A stretch of DNA of 64,000 nucleotides from Amycolatopsis pittospori. GTDB lineage: Bacteria > Actinomycetota > Actinomycetes > Mycobacteriales > Pseudonocardiaceae. Position numbers and translations under genes: made by a program. Where the stretch lies: positions 41,095 through 105,094 of the forward strand of contig NZ_JACBXD010000023.1 of NCBI RefSeq assembly GCF_013870525.1, in the 5' to 3' direction. Below, piece by piece: positions 53,230 through 62,245 of this stretch; the first letter of the stretch is position 1; the number at the start of each line of letters is the position of its first letter. A model generated the notes under the pieces. The model searched no databases. It saw only the letters and a list, made by a program, of their open reading frames with translations, and was not told where the DNA came from.

Positions 53230-53256
53230 GCAACTATTTCAGACGCTCGTAGTTGC
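53230..53256. promoter_or_regulatory. Candidate MarR operator
   Basis: Inverted arms GCAACTA (53230-53236) and TAGTTGC (53250-53256) are separated by 13 bases, in the divergent region between the MarR and MFS genes. A half-site-like GTGCAA also occurs nearby at about 53214. Confidence 0.5.
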
Positions 53257-53298
53257 CGACGCCAGTTAACACCACTCTACGGGAAGAAGTGACCTCTC

Positions 53299-54480
53299 AT
53301 GCCTGCCGCTCTGCTCGCATTGGCGATCAGCGCCTTCGGGATCGGCACCACGGAGTTCGTGATCATGGGGCTCCTGCCCGAGGTCGCGGGCGAGTTCGGC
53401 GTCTCGATCCCCTCCGCGGGACTGCTGATCTCCGGGTACGCGCTCGGCGTCGTGGTCGGCGCCCCGCTGCTGACCGCGCTCGCGTCGCGGGTGCCGCGCA
53501 AGACGGTGCTGGTCGGCCTGATGGTCCTGTTCATCGCCGGCAACATCGCCTCCGCGCTGGCCCCCACCTACGGCCTGCTGATGACCGGCCGCGTGGTCGC
53601 CGCGCTCTCGCACGGCGCGTTCTTCGGGGTCGGCTCGGTCGTGGCCGCCTCACTGGTAGCGCCGACCAGACAGGCCAGCGCCATCGCGATGATGTTCACC
53701 GGGCTGACCGTGGCCAACGTCCTCGGCGTCCCCGCCGGGACCGCGCTCGGGCAGGCACTCGGCTGGCGTTCGACGTTCTGGGCGGTCAGCGTCCTCGGCG
53801 TGATCGGCCTGATCGGGATCCTCGCGCTGGTGCCCGTCCAGGCGACGACGAAGAGCGCGGGACTGCGCAGTGAACTCGCCGTGTTCCGGCGTCCGCAGGT
53901 GTGGCTCGCGCTGGCGATGACCGCGCTCGGTTTCGCCGGGGTGTTCGCGTCCTTCACCTACATCGCCCCGATGATGACCGAGGTCGCCGGTTTCTCCTCC
54001 GGCGCGGTGACCTGGCTGCTCGTGCTGTTCGGCGGTGGCCTGTTCGTCGGCAACCTGCTGGGCGGCAAGGCGGCCGACCGGTCGCTGATGCCCAGTCTGT
54101 ACGTCATCCTCACCGCGCTCGCGGCCGTGCTGATCGTGTTCGTCTTCACCGCGCACGCGCAGCTTCCCGCCGCGATCACCATCGCGGTCTTCGGCGCCGC
54201 CGGTTTCGCCACCGTCGCGCCGCTGCAGGCCCGCGTCATGGACAAGGCCGAAGGCGCGCCCGCGCTGGCTTCTGCGGCCAACATCGCCGCGTTCAACCTC
54301 GGCAACGCCGGGGGCGCGTGGCTCGGCGGCCAGGCCATCGACGCCGGTCTCGGCTACACCGCGCCCAACTGGATCGGCGCCGCGCTGGCACTCGCCGGAC
54401 TGCTGGTCGCGGTCATCTCGGGCATGCTCGACCACGGGCGGCGGAAGGCTCGTCGCGCCGAACTGGCCCCCGCCGCCTGA
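53299..54480 (+). CDS. MFS efflux transporter (Cmx/AraJ-like, DHA1)
   Basis: This is a 393-residue, 12-helix drug:proton antiporter-type transporter. The N-terminus AISAFGIGTTEFVIMGLLPE is diagnostic for the Cmx/CmlR/AraJ branch of the DHA1 family, and ASRVPRKTVLVG carries the loop 2-3 motif. It probably exports a small toxic compound; relatives give chloramphenicol resistance, but the substrate is not proven. It is divergent from MarR and followed 29 bases later by an aldo/keto reductase gene, likely the same operon. Confidence 0.9.
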   Translation: MPAALLALAISAFGIGTTEFVIMGLLPEVAGEFGVSIPSAGLLISGYALGVVVGAPLLTALASRVPRKTVLVGLMVLFIAGNIASALAPTYGLLMTGRVVAALSHGAFFGVGSVVAASLVAPTRQASAIAMMFTGLTVANVLGVPAGTALGQALGWRSTFWAVSVLGVIGLIGILALVPVQATTKSAGLRSELAVFRRPQVWLALAMTALGFAGVFASFTYIAPMMTEVAGFSSGAVTWLLVLFGGGLFVGNLLGGKAADRSLMPSLYVILTALAAVLIVFVFTAHAQLPAAITIAVFGAAGFATVAPLQARVMDKAEGAPALASAANIAAFNLGNAGGAWLGGQAIDAGLGYTAPNWIGAALALAGLLVAVISGMLDHGRRKARRAELAPAA

Positions 54481-54509
54481 CCCGCAAGTAACCACCGAAA
54501 GGAAAGCAA

Positions 54510-55343
54510 GTGACCGACATTCCCACCGTCAAGCTCAACAACGGGGTGGAGATGCCGCAGCTCGGGTTCGGCGTCTTCCAGGTACCGGACGACGAGACCA
54601 CCGCGGCGGTCAAGACCGCGCTCGACGCCGGATACCGCAGCATCGACACCGCCACGATCTACGGCAACGAAGCCGGCGTCGGCAAGGCCCTCGCCGAGTC
54701 CGGGATCGCCCGCGACGACCTGTTCATCACCACCAAACTGTGGAACAGCGAACAGGGCTACGACGCGACCCTCAAAGCCTTCGACGCGAGCCTGGCCAAA
54801 CTCGGCCTGGAGCAGCTCGACCTCTACCTCATCCACTGGCCGACCCCGGAGCGCGACCTCTACCGGGACACGTGGAAGGCCTTCGAGAAGCTCCACGCCG
54901 ACGGCCGGGTGCGCGCGATCGGCGTGTCCAACTTCCAGCCCGCCCACCTGGAACGGCTTCTCGACGCCGGTTCCGTCGTCCCGGCGGTGAACCAGGTCGA
55001 GGTGCACCCGTACCTGACGCAGGCCGAGGTGCGCGCGTTCGACGCGCGGCACGGCATCGCGACCGAGGCGTGGAGCCCGCTCGCCAAGGGCGGCGACCTG
55101 CTCGGCGAAGACGCGGTGAAGGCGCTGGCCGCCAAGCACGGCCGCACTCCGGCGCAGGTCGTGCTGCGCTGGCACCTGCAGCTGGGCAACATCGTGATCC
55201 CGAAGTCCGTGACGCCGTCGCGGATCAAGGAGAACCTCGACGTCTTCGGTTTCACCCTGTCGGACGAGGATGTCGCTTCGCTCTCCGGGCTCGAGCGCGG
55301 TCTGCGGACCGGCCCGGACCCGGACACCTTCAACGCTGCCTAG
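54510..55343 (+). CDS. Aldo/keto reductase
   Basis: This is a 277-residue NADPH-dependent carbonyl reductase of the AKR5-like (2,5-diketo-gluconate reductase) group. The catalytic tetrad is complete: D46, Y51 (SIDTATIYGNE), K76 (TTKLW) and H109 (LIHWP). The cofactor end is IPKSVTPSRIKENLD. The start is GTG with GAAAGGAAAG upstream. With the MFS pump and MarR it forms a plausible carbonyl or toxin stress operon: chemical reduction plus export. Confidence 0.93.
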   Translation: MTDIPTVKLNNGVEMPQLGFGVFQVPDDETTAAVKTALDAGYRSIDTATIYGNEAGVGKALAESGIARDDLFITTKLWNSEQGYDATLKAFDASLAKLGLEQLDLYLIHWPTPERDLYRDTWKAFEKLHADGRVRAIGVSNFQPAHLERLLDAGSVVPAVNQVEVHPYLTQAEVRAFDARHGIATEAWSPLAKGGDLLGEDAVKALAAKHGRTPAQVVLRWHLQLGNIVIPKSVTPSRIKENLDVFGFTLSDEDVASLSGLERGLRTGPDPDTFNAA

Positions 55344-55381
55344 TTTTCCCAGGGAGCAGGCGTAGCGCTTTGTTTCCGCAC

Positions 55382-55426
55382 GAGCCCTCTGTGTAGCCGG
55401 TTACTATTCGGCCGCACAGAGGGCTC
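55382..55426. terminator. Terminator after MFS/aldo-keto reductase operon
   Basis: There are 12-bp perfect arms (55382-55393 with 55415-55426), and a second short inner stem (55396-55399 with 55409-55412). It lies 38 bases after the reductase stop and 25 before the next ATG. Confidence 0.75.
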
Positions 55427-55451
55427 TTGTGCGAAAAGAGGTAACCGGACG

Positions 55452-57338
55452 ATGCAGGCCCGAGGACGCGCCGTCCTCGCGACACTTCTGCTTGTGGCGT
55501 TCCCGTTGGTGGTCGTCGCCATCGGTGTCGCGAGTGTGGTCGCGGGCCTGCGGCTCCCGGGTAAAACGGGCATGTACGTGATGCTCGCCGGGCTCGGGAT
55601 GATGATCGCGCTGGGGTTCGGCCTGGTGAGCGCGCTGCGGGCGCGCCGTCCGCCGGTCGAGGGGCCGCGGCTGGATCGCGAGGCCCATCCGGCGTTGTGG
55701 GAGATGATCGACGACCTCGCCGCGCAGGTGAAGACGCGGCCGCCGGACGAGATCGTGCTGATCGGCGAGATCAACGCCGCGGTCTCCGAGGACGCCCGGT
55801 TCCTGGGGTTGCGGCACGGCCGCCGCACGATGCTGATCGGGTTGCCGTTGCTGGCGGCGATGAGCGTGAGCGAGTTGCGGTCGGTGCTCGCGCACGAACT
55901 CGGTCACTACAGCGGCGGCCATACCCGGCTGCTCGCGCTCACCTATCGCGGCACCCAGACGCTGGCCTTCACGGTGGACCGGCTCGACGGCGGCCCCGCC
56001 AGGGCGCTCTTGTCCGCCTATTCGAAGCTGTACCTGCTGATCGCGCGGTCGGCGAACCGACGGCAGGAACTGCAGGCCGACGAGGCGTCCGTGCTCGCGG
56101 CGGGCAGCCGGACGGCGGCCGCGGCGTTGCGGAAGGTCGCGACGCTGAGCCCGCTGTGGAGGGACTACTGCGAGCGCTACGTCTCGCTCGGCGCGGCGGC
56201 GAGGCGCACCCCCGCCGTGTTGCTGGGCTTCCGCTCCTATCTCAACCATCCGGTCCAGCGGGACTGGGTCGCCGAGTACACCGAAGACATCCTCGACGGC
56301 GAAGAGCTCTCGCGCTTCGACAGTCACCCGCCCACGAAGCGGCGGATCGCCGCACTGGCCGGTGTGCCGGACAACCCGGTGAAGCCGGACGCGCGGCCGG
56401 GCTGGTCGCTGCTGGGCGCGCCGAAGGTCGACGTCCCCGAGGCGGAACTGGACGTGCTGATCCGCGACGTCGGGCCGCGCGCGGACTGGGACGAGGTCGT
56501 CAAACGGGCAGGCCGGGCGTCCGTGGCGGAGGGCGCGAAGCTGCTGACCTCGGCCGGGATCGAGAGCAGGCTGGCGCCGCGCGGCACGATCGGCGAGGTC
56601 GTGCGGGTGCTGCGGGACGGCGACGCCGACGCGCTCGCCAAACCCCTGCGCGCCCCGTCCCGTGAAGAGGGCCGCGAACTGCTCACCGAGTTGTTCGCGG
56701 ACACCGTCACCGCCGCGCTGGTCGACCACGGCGTCGCCGCGCACCGGCTGAACTGGGGCGGCGGCTGGGAACTGTGCCTCGGTGACGGCGAACCGTTCGA
56801 CGTCGTCGAACTGGTCGGCCCGGCCGTCGCGAGTCCGCGCGCGGTCGACGAACTGGTCCACAACCTGCAGTTGCTGAACGTGCCCGCCGCGTACTTCTGC
56901 AAGCAGGAGCCCGAACTGGAGCCGGATCCCGCCGAAGCCCGCATGCTCGGGATGTTCACCGCGCTCAAGGCCAAGCGGAAGCTCTACGACCTGATCGTCT
57001 GCGACACCGAACTGGTGCTGCTGCCGATGGCGCGTTCGGTGCTGCTCCGCCGCGGCGTCGCCGGCCTGATCGGGGCGCGCGGGGTGTCGGACCGCAAACG
57101 CGTCCGGAAGCTGCGGGAACGCGGCCTCGACGACCTGCGCGCCGAACCGGGCGCGCGGCGGATCCCGTTCGCGGACATCGTCGCGGGCGGTTTCCCCCGC
57201 CGGAAACTCACCGTCTACCTGACGGTGGAGCTCACCGACGGCGAAACGCTGGAACTGGCGATCACCGGCAACACCGAGGACTTCGGCACCGCCCACGACG
57301 ATCTGAAGACGTTCTTCAAGTCCTTGAACGAAAGCTAG
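55452..57338 (+). CDS. Membrane M48 family metallopeptidase with C-terminal extension
   Basis: This is a 628-residue membrane protease. Two N-terminal helices (about 8-32 and 42-62) precede a zinc peptidase domain with HELGH at 148-152 and the third-ligand motif RRQELQADE near 205, so the site is intact. The last 300 residues are not a known M48 part and look soluble, with mixed alpha/beta character; most M48 proteases are only about 300 residues long. Its stop codon overlaps that of the convergent methyltransferase gene in a CTAG. Confidence 0.88.
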   Translation: MQARGRAVLATLLLVAFPLVVVAIGVASVVAGLRLPGKTGMYVMLAGLGMMIALGFGLVSALRARRPPVEGPRLDREAHPALWEMIDDLAAQVKTRPPDEIVLIGEINAAVSEDARFLGLRHGRRTMLIGLPLLAAMSVSELRSVLAHELGHYSGGHTRLLALTYRGTQTLAFTVDRLDGGPARALLSAYSKLYLLIARSANRRQELQADEASVLAAGSRTAAAALRKVATLSPLWRDYCERYVSLGAAARRTPAVLLGFRSYLNHPVQRDWVAEYTEDILDGEELSRFDSHPPTKRRIAALAGVPDNPVKPDARPGWSLLGAPKVDVPEAELDVLIRDVGPRADWDEVVKRAGRASVAEGAKLLTSAGIESRLAPRGTIGEVVRVLRDGDADALAKPLRAPSREEGRELLTELFADTVTAALVDHGVAAHRLNWGGGWELCLGDGEPFDVVELVGPAVASPRAVDELVHNLQLLNVPAAYFCKQEPELEPDPAEARMLGMFTALKAKRKLYDLIVCDTELVLLPMARSVLLRRGVAGLIGARGVSDRKRVRKLRERGLDDLRAEPGARRIPFADIVAGGFPRRKLTVYLTVELTDGETLELAITGNTEDFGTAHDDLKTFFKSLNES

Positions 57339-58168
57339 GGCTTCATGGCGACGCCGCCGACGCTGAGGTAGTTCAGCTGGGTCAACGGCGCCAGACGCGG
57401 GCCTTCCGGCCACCATTCGTGCAGGTGGACGAGGCCGGGGTCGAGCATCTTCAGCCCGTCGAAGAGCGACTCGATCTCTTCACGGCTTCGGTGCACCGTC
57501 GGGTATCCGATGCCGGCCATCAGGCCGTCGAGCTTCCGCGCGAACGCGCCGCGCGGACCTTCGCCGTCGGTGTAGTAGTGCGTGAGCAGCACATACGACC
57601 CGGGGGCGAACGCGTCGACGTAACCGCGGACGATGGCCCGCGCCTTGTCGAGGTCTTCGATGTGATGCAGCACCGCGTTGAGGAGCACCGCGACCGGGCG
57701 GTCGAGTTCGAGGTGTTCGGCGATCACCGGATCGTTCAGCGTCTGCTCGGGATCGCGCAGGTCCGCGCCGCTGACGTGCACGAGGTGGTCTTCCAGCAAC
57801 GCCAGTCCGTGTGCCTGGACCACGGGGTCGTCGTCGACGTAGATGACCAGTGCGTCGGGGTTGTACCGCTGCGCCGTCTGGTGCGTGTTCTCGACGTAGG
57901 GCATTCCGGAGCCCAGGTCGAGGAACTGGCCGACCCCGCGGGTGCCGGCGAGGAACCGGACCACCCGGGTCGCCCAGGACCGGAACTCCTTGGCCACCGC
58001 GGCGCCGTCGGGAGCGACCGTCAGGAAGGCCTCGACGGCTTTCCTGTCGATCTCGTAATGGTCGTGCCCGCCGAGCAAGGCGTCCTTCATCCGGGCGAGA
58101 TTGGGCTTGCTGTAGTCGAGGGGTGATAGCGGGCGCCTCGGCAAAGCCCGGACCTCGTCCGAAGTCAT
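57335..58168 (-). CDS. PF04672-type SAM-dependent methyltransferase
   Basis: This is a 277-residue protein of the actinobacterial SAM-dependent methyltransferase family PF04672 (DUF574). Family marks are NLARMKDALLGGHDHYEID at the N-terminus, the SAM loop FLDLGSGMPYVENTHQ, VIYVDDDPVVQAHG and VLLNAVLHHIED. The target is unknown; these genes are very numerous in Streptomyces and Amycolatopsis. The ATG at 58168 is chosen by GGAG spacing; an upstream GTG two codons earlier is possible. Confidence 0.9.
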   Translation of the reverse strand: MTSDEVRALPRRPLSPLDYSKPNLARMKDALLGGHDHYEIDRKAVEAFLTVAPDGAAVAKEFRSWATRVVRFLAGTRGVGQFLDLGSGMPYVENTHQTAQRYNPDALVIYVDDDPVVQAHGLALLEDHLVHVSGADLRDPEQTLNDPVIAEHLELDRPVAVLLNAVLHHIEDLDKARAIVRGYVDAFAPGSYVLLTHYYTDGEGPRGAFARKLDGLMAGIGYPTVHRSREEIESLFDGLKMLDPGLVHLHEWWPEGPRLAPLTQLNYLSVGGVAMKP

Positions 58169-58332
58169 GGACACGCTCCACCCTTCAGCCGTGTACGGAT
58201 CGCGGCGAACGCGGTCCACGGCTCCCTCGACATCGACGGACAGTGCTCAGGTTACGACATGCCGTGTACCAAAGTGAACCTCCCCACATACCTTGCCTAC
58301 CTGCGGTGATCACTCGTGCGGGAAGGGTCGCC

Positions 58333-59430
58333 TCACTCGAAGGTGAGTTCGCTCCAGGTGCCGCCGCCGTCGATGGTGCGGTATACCGCCGATCCGCCGT
58401 CGGCGTCGGGGAGTCCGTCGACCACCACGCCGACGTGTTCGGCGGGGAAGTCGAGATCGTTCAGGCAGACCCCGCGTCCGCTGAGGACCGTCGTCGTCCA
58501 GGTCGCGCCGGCGTCGGTGGTGCGGTGCAGGAACCCGGTGCCGCCGCCCTCGGCCGCCACCGTCGCCGCGGTGGGTGAGGCCGCGCTGAAACCCTGGTTG
58601 ATCCCGAGCGTCGGCGCTTGCGCCGTTCCGGTGAACTTCCCGCCCAGCTTCGGCGCCCGCCAGAGCCTCCGGACGGTCGACCCCGGCTGCGGCGACCCCG
58701 GTCCCCCGCTGCACAGTGCCAGCACCTGTCCTTGCCGGATTCCGCTCAACGAAGCCGAAGTGTCGGCCGGACAGGGCGGCGACGCGCTCGCGAAGGTCGA
58801 GCCGTCGGACGAGGTCCAGTACTTCTGGACGCGGTGGTCGGAGCCCATCGAGACCTGGACCCCGCCACTGACGGCGATGTCGCCGTACGTCGTCGCGCCG
58901 ATGACGGTGAACCCCGGGACCGGCAGAAGCGACCGGGAACCGGCGAGCCCGGCGTACAACGTGGTCCTCGACGGCATGCCGAATCCGGTGACCATCGCGA
59001 ACACCCGCGGTCCGGATTCGGCGATTTTCGAAATATAGAAAGGTTCCTGGACGCCCGCGAGCCGGACACGGGACCACTTGCGGCCACCGTCGCGACTGGA
59101 CAGCAGCCGGGTGCCGTCGGAAAGGAAGACGTCGTGCTCGTCGATCACCGTGAGCCTGACCTGATTGTGGTTGTCCGGCAACGAGATCGGTGGCGCGCCG
59201 ACCTGCTTCCACCGCTTGCCGCCGTCGTTCGTCGAGAGCAGCGACGCGCACCGACCGGGTTTCCCGCAAGGAGAAAACCCGAGGACGAACCCGCGCTCCG
59301 GCCCGGTCCAGCTCGTGGACGCGGGCGCGAAACCCTTCGGTACCAACGACTCCGCGGCATTCGCCGGAACGGGAACGGCCAGGGCGAGCAGTGCGGCGGC
59401 GACGGGCGCGGCCCACCGGTTCGGCTTCAT
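58333..59430 (-). CDS. Secreted Asp-box (BNR) beta-propeller protein
   Basis: This is a 365-residue exported protein with a signal peptide (PVAAALLALAVPVPANA). The mature part has at least five Asp-box turns (STNDGGKRW, SSRDGGRKW, TSSDGSTFA, RTTDAGATW and RTIDGGGTW), typical of sialidase-like or sortilin-like beta-propellers. The sialidase catalytic arginine triad was not recognised, so a binding or structural role is likely. The ATG at 59430 begins the signal peptide; the long open frame upstream is shadow sequence of the kinase gene. Confidence 0.82.
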   Translation of the reverse strand: MKPNRWAAPVAAALLALAVPVPANAAESLVPKGFAPASTSWTGPERGFVLGFSPCGKPGRCASLLSTNDGGKRWKQVGAPPISLPDNHNQVRLTVIDEHDVFLSDGTRLLSSRDGGRKWSRVRLAGVQEPFYISKIAESGPRVFAMVTGFGMPSRTTLYAGLAGSRSLLPVPGFTVIGATTYGDIAVSGGVQVSMGSDHRVQKYWTSSDGSTFASASPPCPADTSASLSGIRQGQVLALCSGGPGSPQPGSTVRRLWRAPKLGGKFTGTAQAPTLGINQGFSAASPTAATVAAEGGGTGFLHRTTDAGATWTTTVLSGRGVCLNDLDFPAEHVGVVVDGLPDADGGSAVYRTIDGGGTWSELTFE

Positions 59431-59574
59431 GATCACGAGACGTCCGGCGCTGCGCGGGGTTGTCCGCCGTTCGGGGTGAACACGCAGATCACGTCCGGTA
59501 CGCTCGCACACCTTGTTTCGCCCGGGGCCGGACCGGGTATACGGCGTTCGGCCGGTGAGACGGAGGTAGCACCG

Positions 59575-60900
59575 ATGGACGACGCGGCTACGCGCGCTGA
59601 CGGTGACGATGCTGACGAAGACGACCTCGACGCTGGGACGACGCAACGCCGCTTCATGCTGAACGTCCACGACCCGGACCATTTGCCGCGCAAACTCGGC
59701 GGCCGGTACGAGGTGGGCGACCTGCTCGGCCGCGGCGCGACGGCGAGGGTGTTCCGAGCCCATGACCTGCTCGAAAAGCGCGAAGTCGCACTGAAGCTGT
59801 TCCACGCCGGCACGATGGCCCGCGACGAGCGCCGACGCGCCCAGGAGATCGAGGTCCTCAGCGCCGTCCGCCATCCCGGCCTGGTCCCGCTGTACGACGC
59901 GGGCTCGCACGACGGCTACACCTACCTGACGATGCGTTTGGTCGACGGACCGAATCTGGCGCAGCGCCTGCGGTCCGGCCCGCTCCCCCAGGACGCCGTC
60001 GTCGAACTGGCGGCCCGGCTGGCCGACGCGCTCGCGCACGTCCACGCGCACGGCATCACCCACCGCGACCTCAAACCGGCGAACATCCTGATGGCCGACG
60101 ACGGCCCGCTGATCGGGGACTTCGGCGTCGCGCACGCCTTCGACGCGACCCGGGTGACCGAGACCGGCGGCGTCGTCGGCACGGCGGCGTACATGGCGCC
60201 CGAACAGGTCCGCGGCGAGAACATCGGCCCGTCCGCGGACGTCTACTCGCTCGGCCTGGTCCTGCTCGAATGCCTTTCCGGCGAAAGGGAGTACACCGGG
60301 ACGCCGGTCGAAGCCGCGGTCGGACGGCTCCACCGGCAGCCCAGGATCCCGGGCGGTCTGTCCACCACCATGACGACGCTGCTGCGGGGGATGACCGCGC
60401 TGAAACCGTCGCAGCGTCCGACGGCCGCGGCGATCGTGCGGATCCTGCTGGAGGACTCCACCGGGACCGCGGTCGCCTACCCCGGTCCGGCGAGCCGTAA
60501 GCGGGTGGCCGTGGTCGCCGCCATCAGCGCCCCCGCCGCCGCCATCACCATCGGCGTACTGCTCGCGATCAACCAGACCGGTGGCGCGCCGATGCCGCAA
60601 CCGGGCGGGATGCTCCCGCCCGCGGCGACCGACTCCTCCGGCCCCGTGGCGGGCCAAGGACAGCCGTCCACCGAGGCCGTCGAACTGCCCACCAGCGCGG
60701 CCAAGGTCCCCAACGGCACCGTCGTGGTGACCGAAGACGCCCCGGTTCCGGGGACCACACCGGGCACCGTCGAAAACGGTGGCATCACTTCTGCGCCGAA
60801 CGGGACTTCGGCGAGCAGTGGCCAGTCGAGCTCTCCGGGCAAACCGAGCCGGACCAAGACGAAGACGAATTCCAGAACGAAGACCCCGGACCCCGGCTGA
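59575..60900 (+). CDS. Membrane Ser/Thr protein kinase (PknB-like, no PASTA)
   Basis: This is a 441-residue kinase. After an acidic N-terminus of 40 residues comes the kinase domain (about 45-300): glycine loop LLGRGATARVF, K74 in VALKLF, HRDLKPANI at 163-171, DFGVAHA at 182-188 and YMAPEQVRG. One membrane helix lies at about 307-327, followed by an outside Pro/Thr/Ser-rich tail of 110 residues ending in a basic segment. It has no PASTA repeats, so the sensor input is unclear. GGAGG lies 8 bases before the ATG. The following small membrane protein gene is probably in the same operon. Confidence 0.94.
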   Translation: MDDAATRADGDDADEDDLDAGTTQRRFMLNVHDPDHLPRKLGGRYEVGDLLGRGATARVFRAHDLLEKREVALKLFHAGTMARDERRRAQEIEVLSAVRHPGLVPLYDAGSHDGYTYLTMRLVDGPNLAQRLRSGPLPQDAVVELAARLADALAHVHAHGITHRDLKPANILMADDGPLIGDFGVAHAFDATRVTETGGVVGTAAYMAPEQVRGENIGPSADVYSLGLVLLECLSGEREYTGTPVEAAVGRLHRQPRIPGGLSTTMTTLLRGMTALKPSQRPTAAAIVRILLEDSTGTAVAYPGPASRKRVAVVAAISAPAAAITIGVLLAINQTGGAPMPQPGGMLPPAATDSSGPVAGQGQPSTEAVELPTSAAKVPNGTVVVTEDAPVPGTTPGTVENGGITSAPNGTSASSGQSSSPGKPSRTKTKTNSRTKTPDPG

Positions 60901-60949
60901 GCGTCCGCCCCGCCGGGCAGTCCACTGTGGACGATGATGGGAGACGGCG

Positions 60950-61333
60950 ATGACCTACCTCAACGATCCGCGCGAGCCGCAGGAGGAGATCGTCGAGCGG
61001 ACTCCGAAACGGATCCGCGTCGTGCGCGTCGTCAACGCCCTCGTCCGCGCGGTGTGCTCGGTGTTCGCGCTGGTGCTGGTCGTGCACATCCTGCTCGTGT
61101 TCGGCGAAGCCAATGCCGGCAACGGATTCGCGCAACTGATCGACCAGTGGTCGCGCGGGGTCTCCCTCGGCCTGCGCAACCTGTTCACCCCGGACGGCGC
61201 CAAACTGCGCACCCTGCTCAACGACGGGCTCGCCGCCCTGCTGTGGCTGATCGTCGGCGGCGTGGTGACCGATCTGATCACGCGGATCGGCATGCCGGGC
61301 CCGAAGCGGGTCTGGTACCGGCGAACCCTCTAG
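60950..61333 (+). CDS. Small membrane protein, unknown function
   Basis: This is a 127-residue protein with a charged N-terminus and two hydrophobic segments (about 34-52 and 93-110). The region between, LIDQWSRGVSLGLRNLFTPD, is probably outside. It is not firmly recognised; this type is common beside actinobacterial kinases. GGGAG precedes the ATG, and the gene lies 49 bases after the kinase gene. Its TAG stop overlaps that of the convergent gene in a CTAG. Confidence 0.75.
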   Translation: MTYLNDPREPQEEIVERTPKRIRVVRVVNALVRAVCSVFALVLVVHILLVFGEANAGNGFAQLIDQWSRGVSLGLRNLFTPDGAKLRTLLNDGLAALLWLIVGGVVTDLITRIGMPGPKRVWYRRTL

Positions 61334-61527
61334 TTGAGGGAACCCGGCTCCCGCTTCGGGAGGTCACCGGCCTGGGCCTGCTCGGCCTGGACGTCGGTGA
61401 CCTTCGCGGTGGCGGTGGCCTCCACGGCCCCCACGGCTTGCTCGGCCGCGTGCTCCTGGCCGGGCTCCGGCTCGGTGTCGAAATGCTCACGGCACCAGCG
61501 GCCGTAGCGTCTCGCATGCACAGTCAT
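61330..61527 (-). CDS. Small acidic hypothetical protein
   Basis: This is a 65-residue protein (MTVHARRYGRWCREHFD then an Ala/Glu/Val-rich low-complexity tail). It is not recognised. A very good ribosome-binding site (AAGGAGG, 6 bases before the ATG at 61527) supports it as a real gene. It lies downstream of the DJ-1/PfpI gene on the same strand. Confidence 0.65.
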   Translation of the reverse strand: MTVHARRYGRWCREHFDTEPEPGQEHAAEQAVGAVEATATAKVTDVQAEQAQAGDLPKREPGSLN

Positions 61528-61603
61528 CGTGGCACCTCCTTCTCTGCCACCAGAGTCCTCCAAGACTGTGACGAGCGCCACTTGATTTCGCGGCGTCCGG
61601 GTG

Positions 61604-62146
61604 TCATTTCGCGAATTCGGTCACGATCTCGGCGCAGAACGCCGGGAGGTCGCCGGGATTGCGGCTGGAGATGAGGCCGTTGTCGTTGACGACCTCCTGG
61701 TCGACGACCGTGCCGCCGGCGTTGCGGATGTCGGTGCGCACGCTCGGATACGACGTGAGCGTGCGGCCACGCACGACGTCGGCCTCGACGAGCGTCCACG
61801 GCCCGTGGCAGATGACGCCGACCGGTTTGCCGCTGTTCACGAAGTTCCGGACGAACCGGACGGCGTGCTCGTCGGCGCGCAGATTGTCCGGATTCATCGT
61901 GCCGCCGGGCAGCACGAGCGCGTCGAAATCGTCGACGGTGACGTCCTTGACGACGCGGTCGACGGTGAACTTGTCCGCCTTGTCGATGTCGCCGTTCATC
62001 GCCTGGATCTCGCCGGACTCCAGCGAGACGACCTCGACCGTCGCCCCGGCCTCGATGACCGCCTTGCGCGGTTCGACCAGTTCGACCTGCTCCACACCGT
62101 CCGCGGCCAGGATGGCCACGCGGCGCCCGTTCAGCGATGTCGCCAT
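61604..62146 (-). CDS. DJ-1/PfpI family type 1 glutamine amidotransferase-like protein
   Basis: This is a 180-residue protein of the DJ-1/PfpI family, with members acting as proteases, deglycases or stress chaperones. The nucleophile elbow VICHGPW holds C113 and H114, and the acidic partner probably lies in VELVEPR (residues 21-27). The conserved LVLPGGTMNPDNLR and SYPSVRTDIRNAG match the general-stress-protein YfkM/PfpI branch. The ATG at 62146 has GAAGGAGG upstream. Confidence 0.92.
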   Translation of the reverse strand: MATSLNGRRVAILAADGVEQVELVEPRKAVIEAGATVEVVSLESGEIQAMNGDIDKADKFTVDRVVKDVTVDDFDALVLPGGTMNPDNLRADEHAVRFVRNFVNSGKPVGVICHGPWTLVEADVVRGRTLTSYPSVRTDIRNAGGTVVDQEVVNDNGLISSRNPGDLPAFCAEIVTEFAK

Positions 62147-62245
62147 GGGGTTTCCCTCCTTCGGTCGGCTTCGCCCGGTGACTACCCCGGAGCGGGGCAC
62201 GCGAACCATGGGTATGGATCGTGATCACCCGGGGTATCCGCCCGC

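Noticed and set aside
58333..59430. Active sialidase
   Set aside because: Asp-boxes are present, but the catalytic arginine triad and nucleophile pattern were not recognised.
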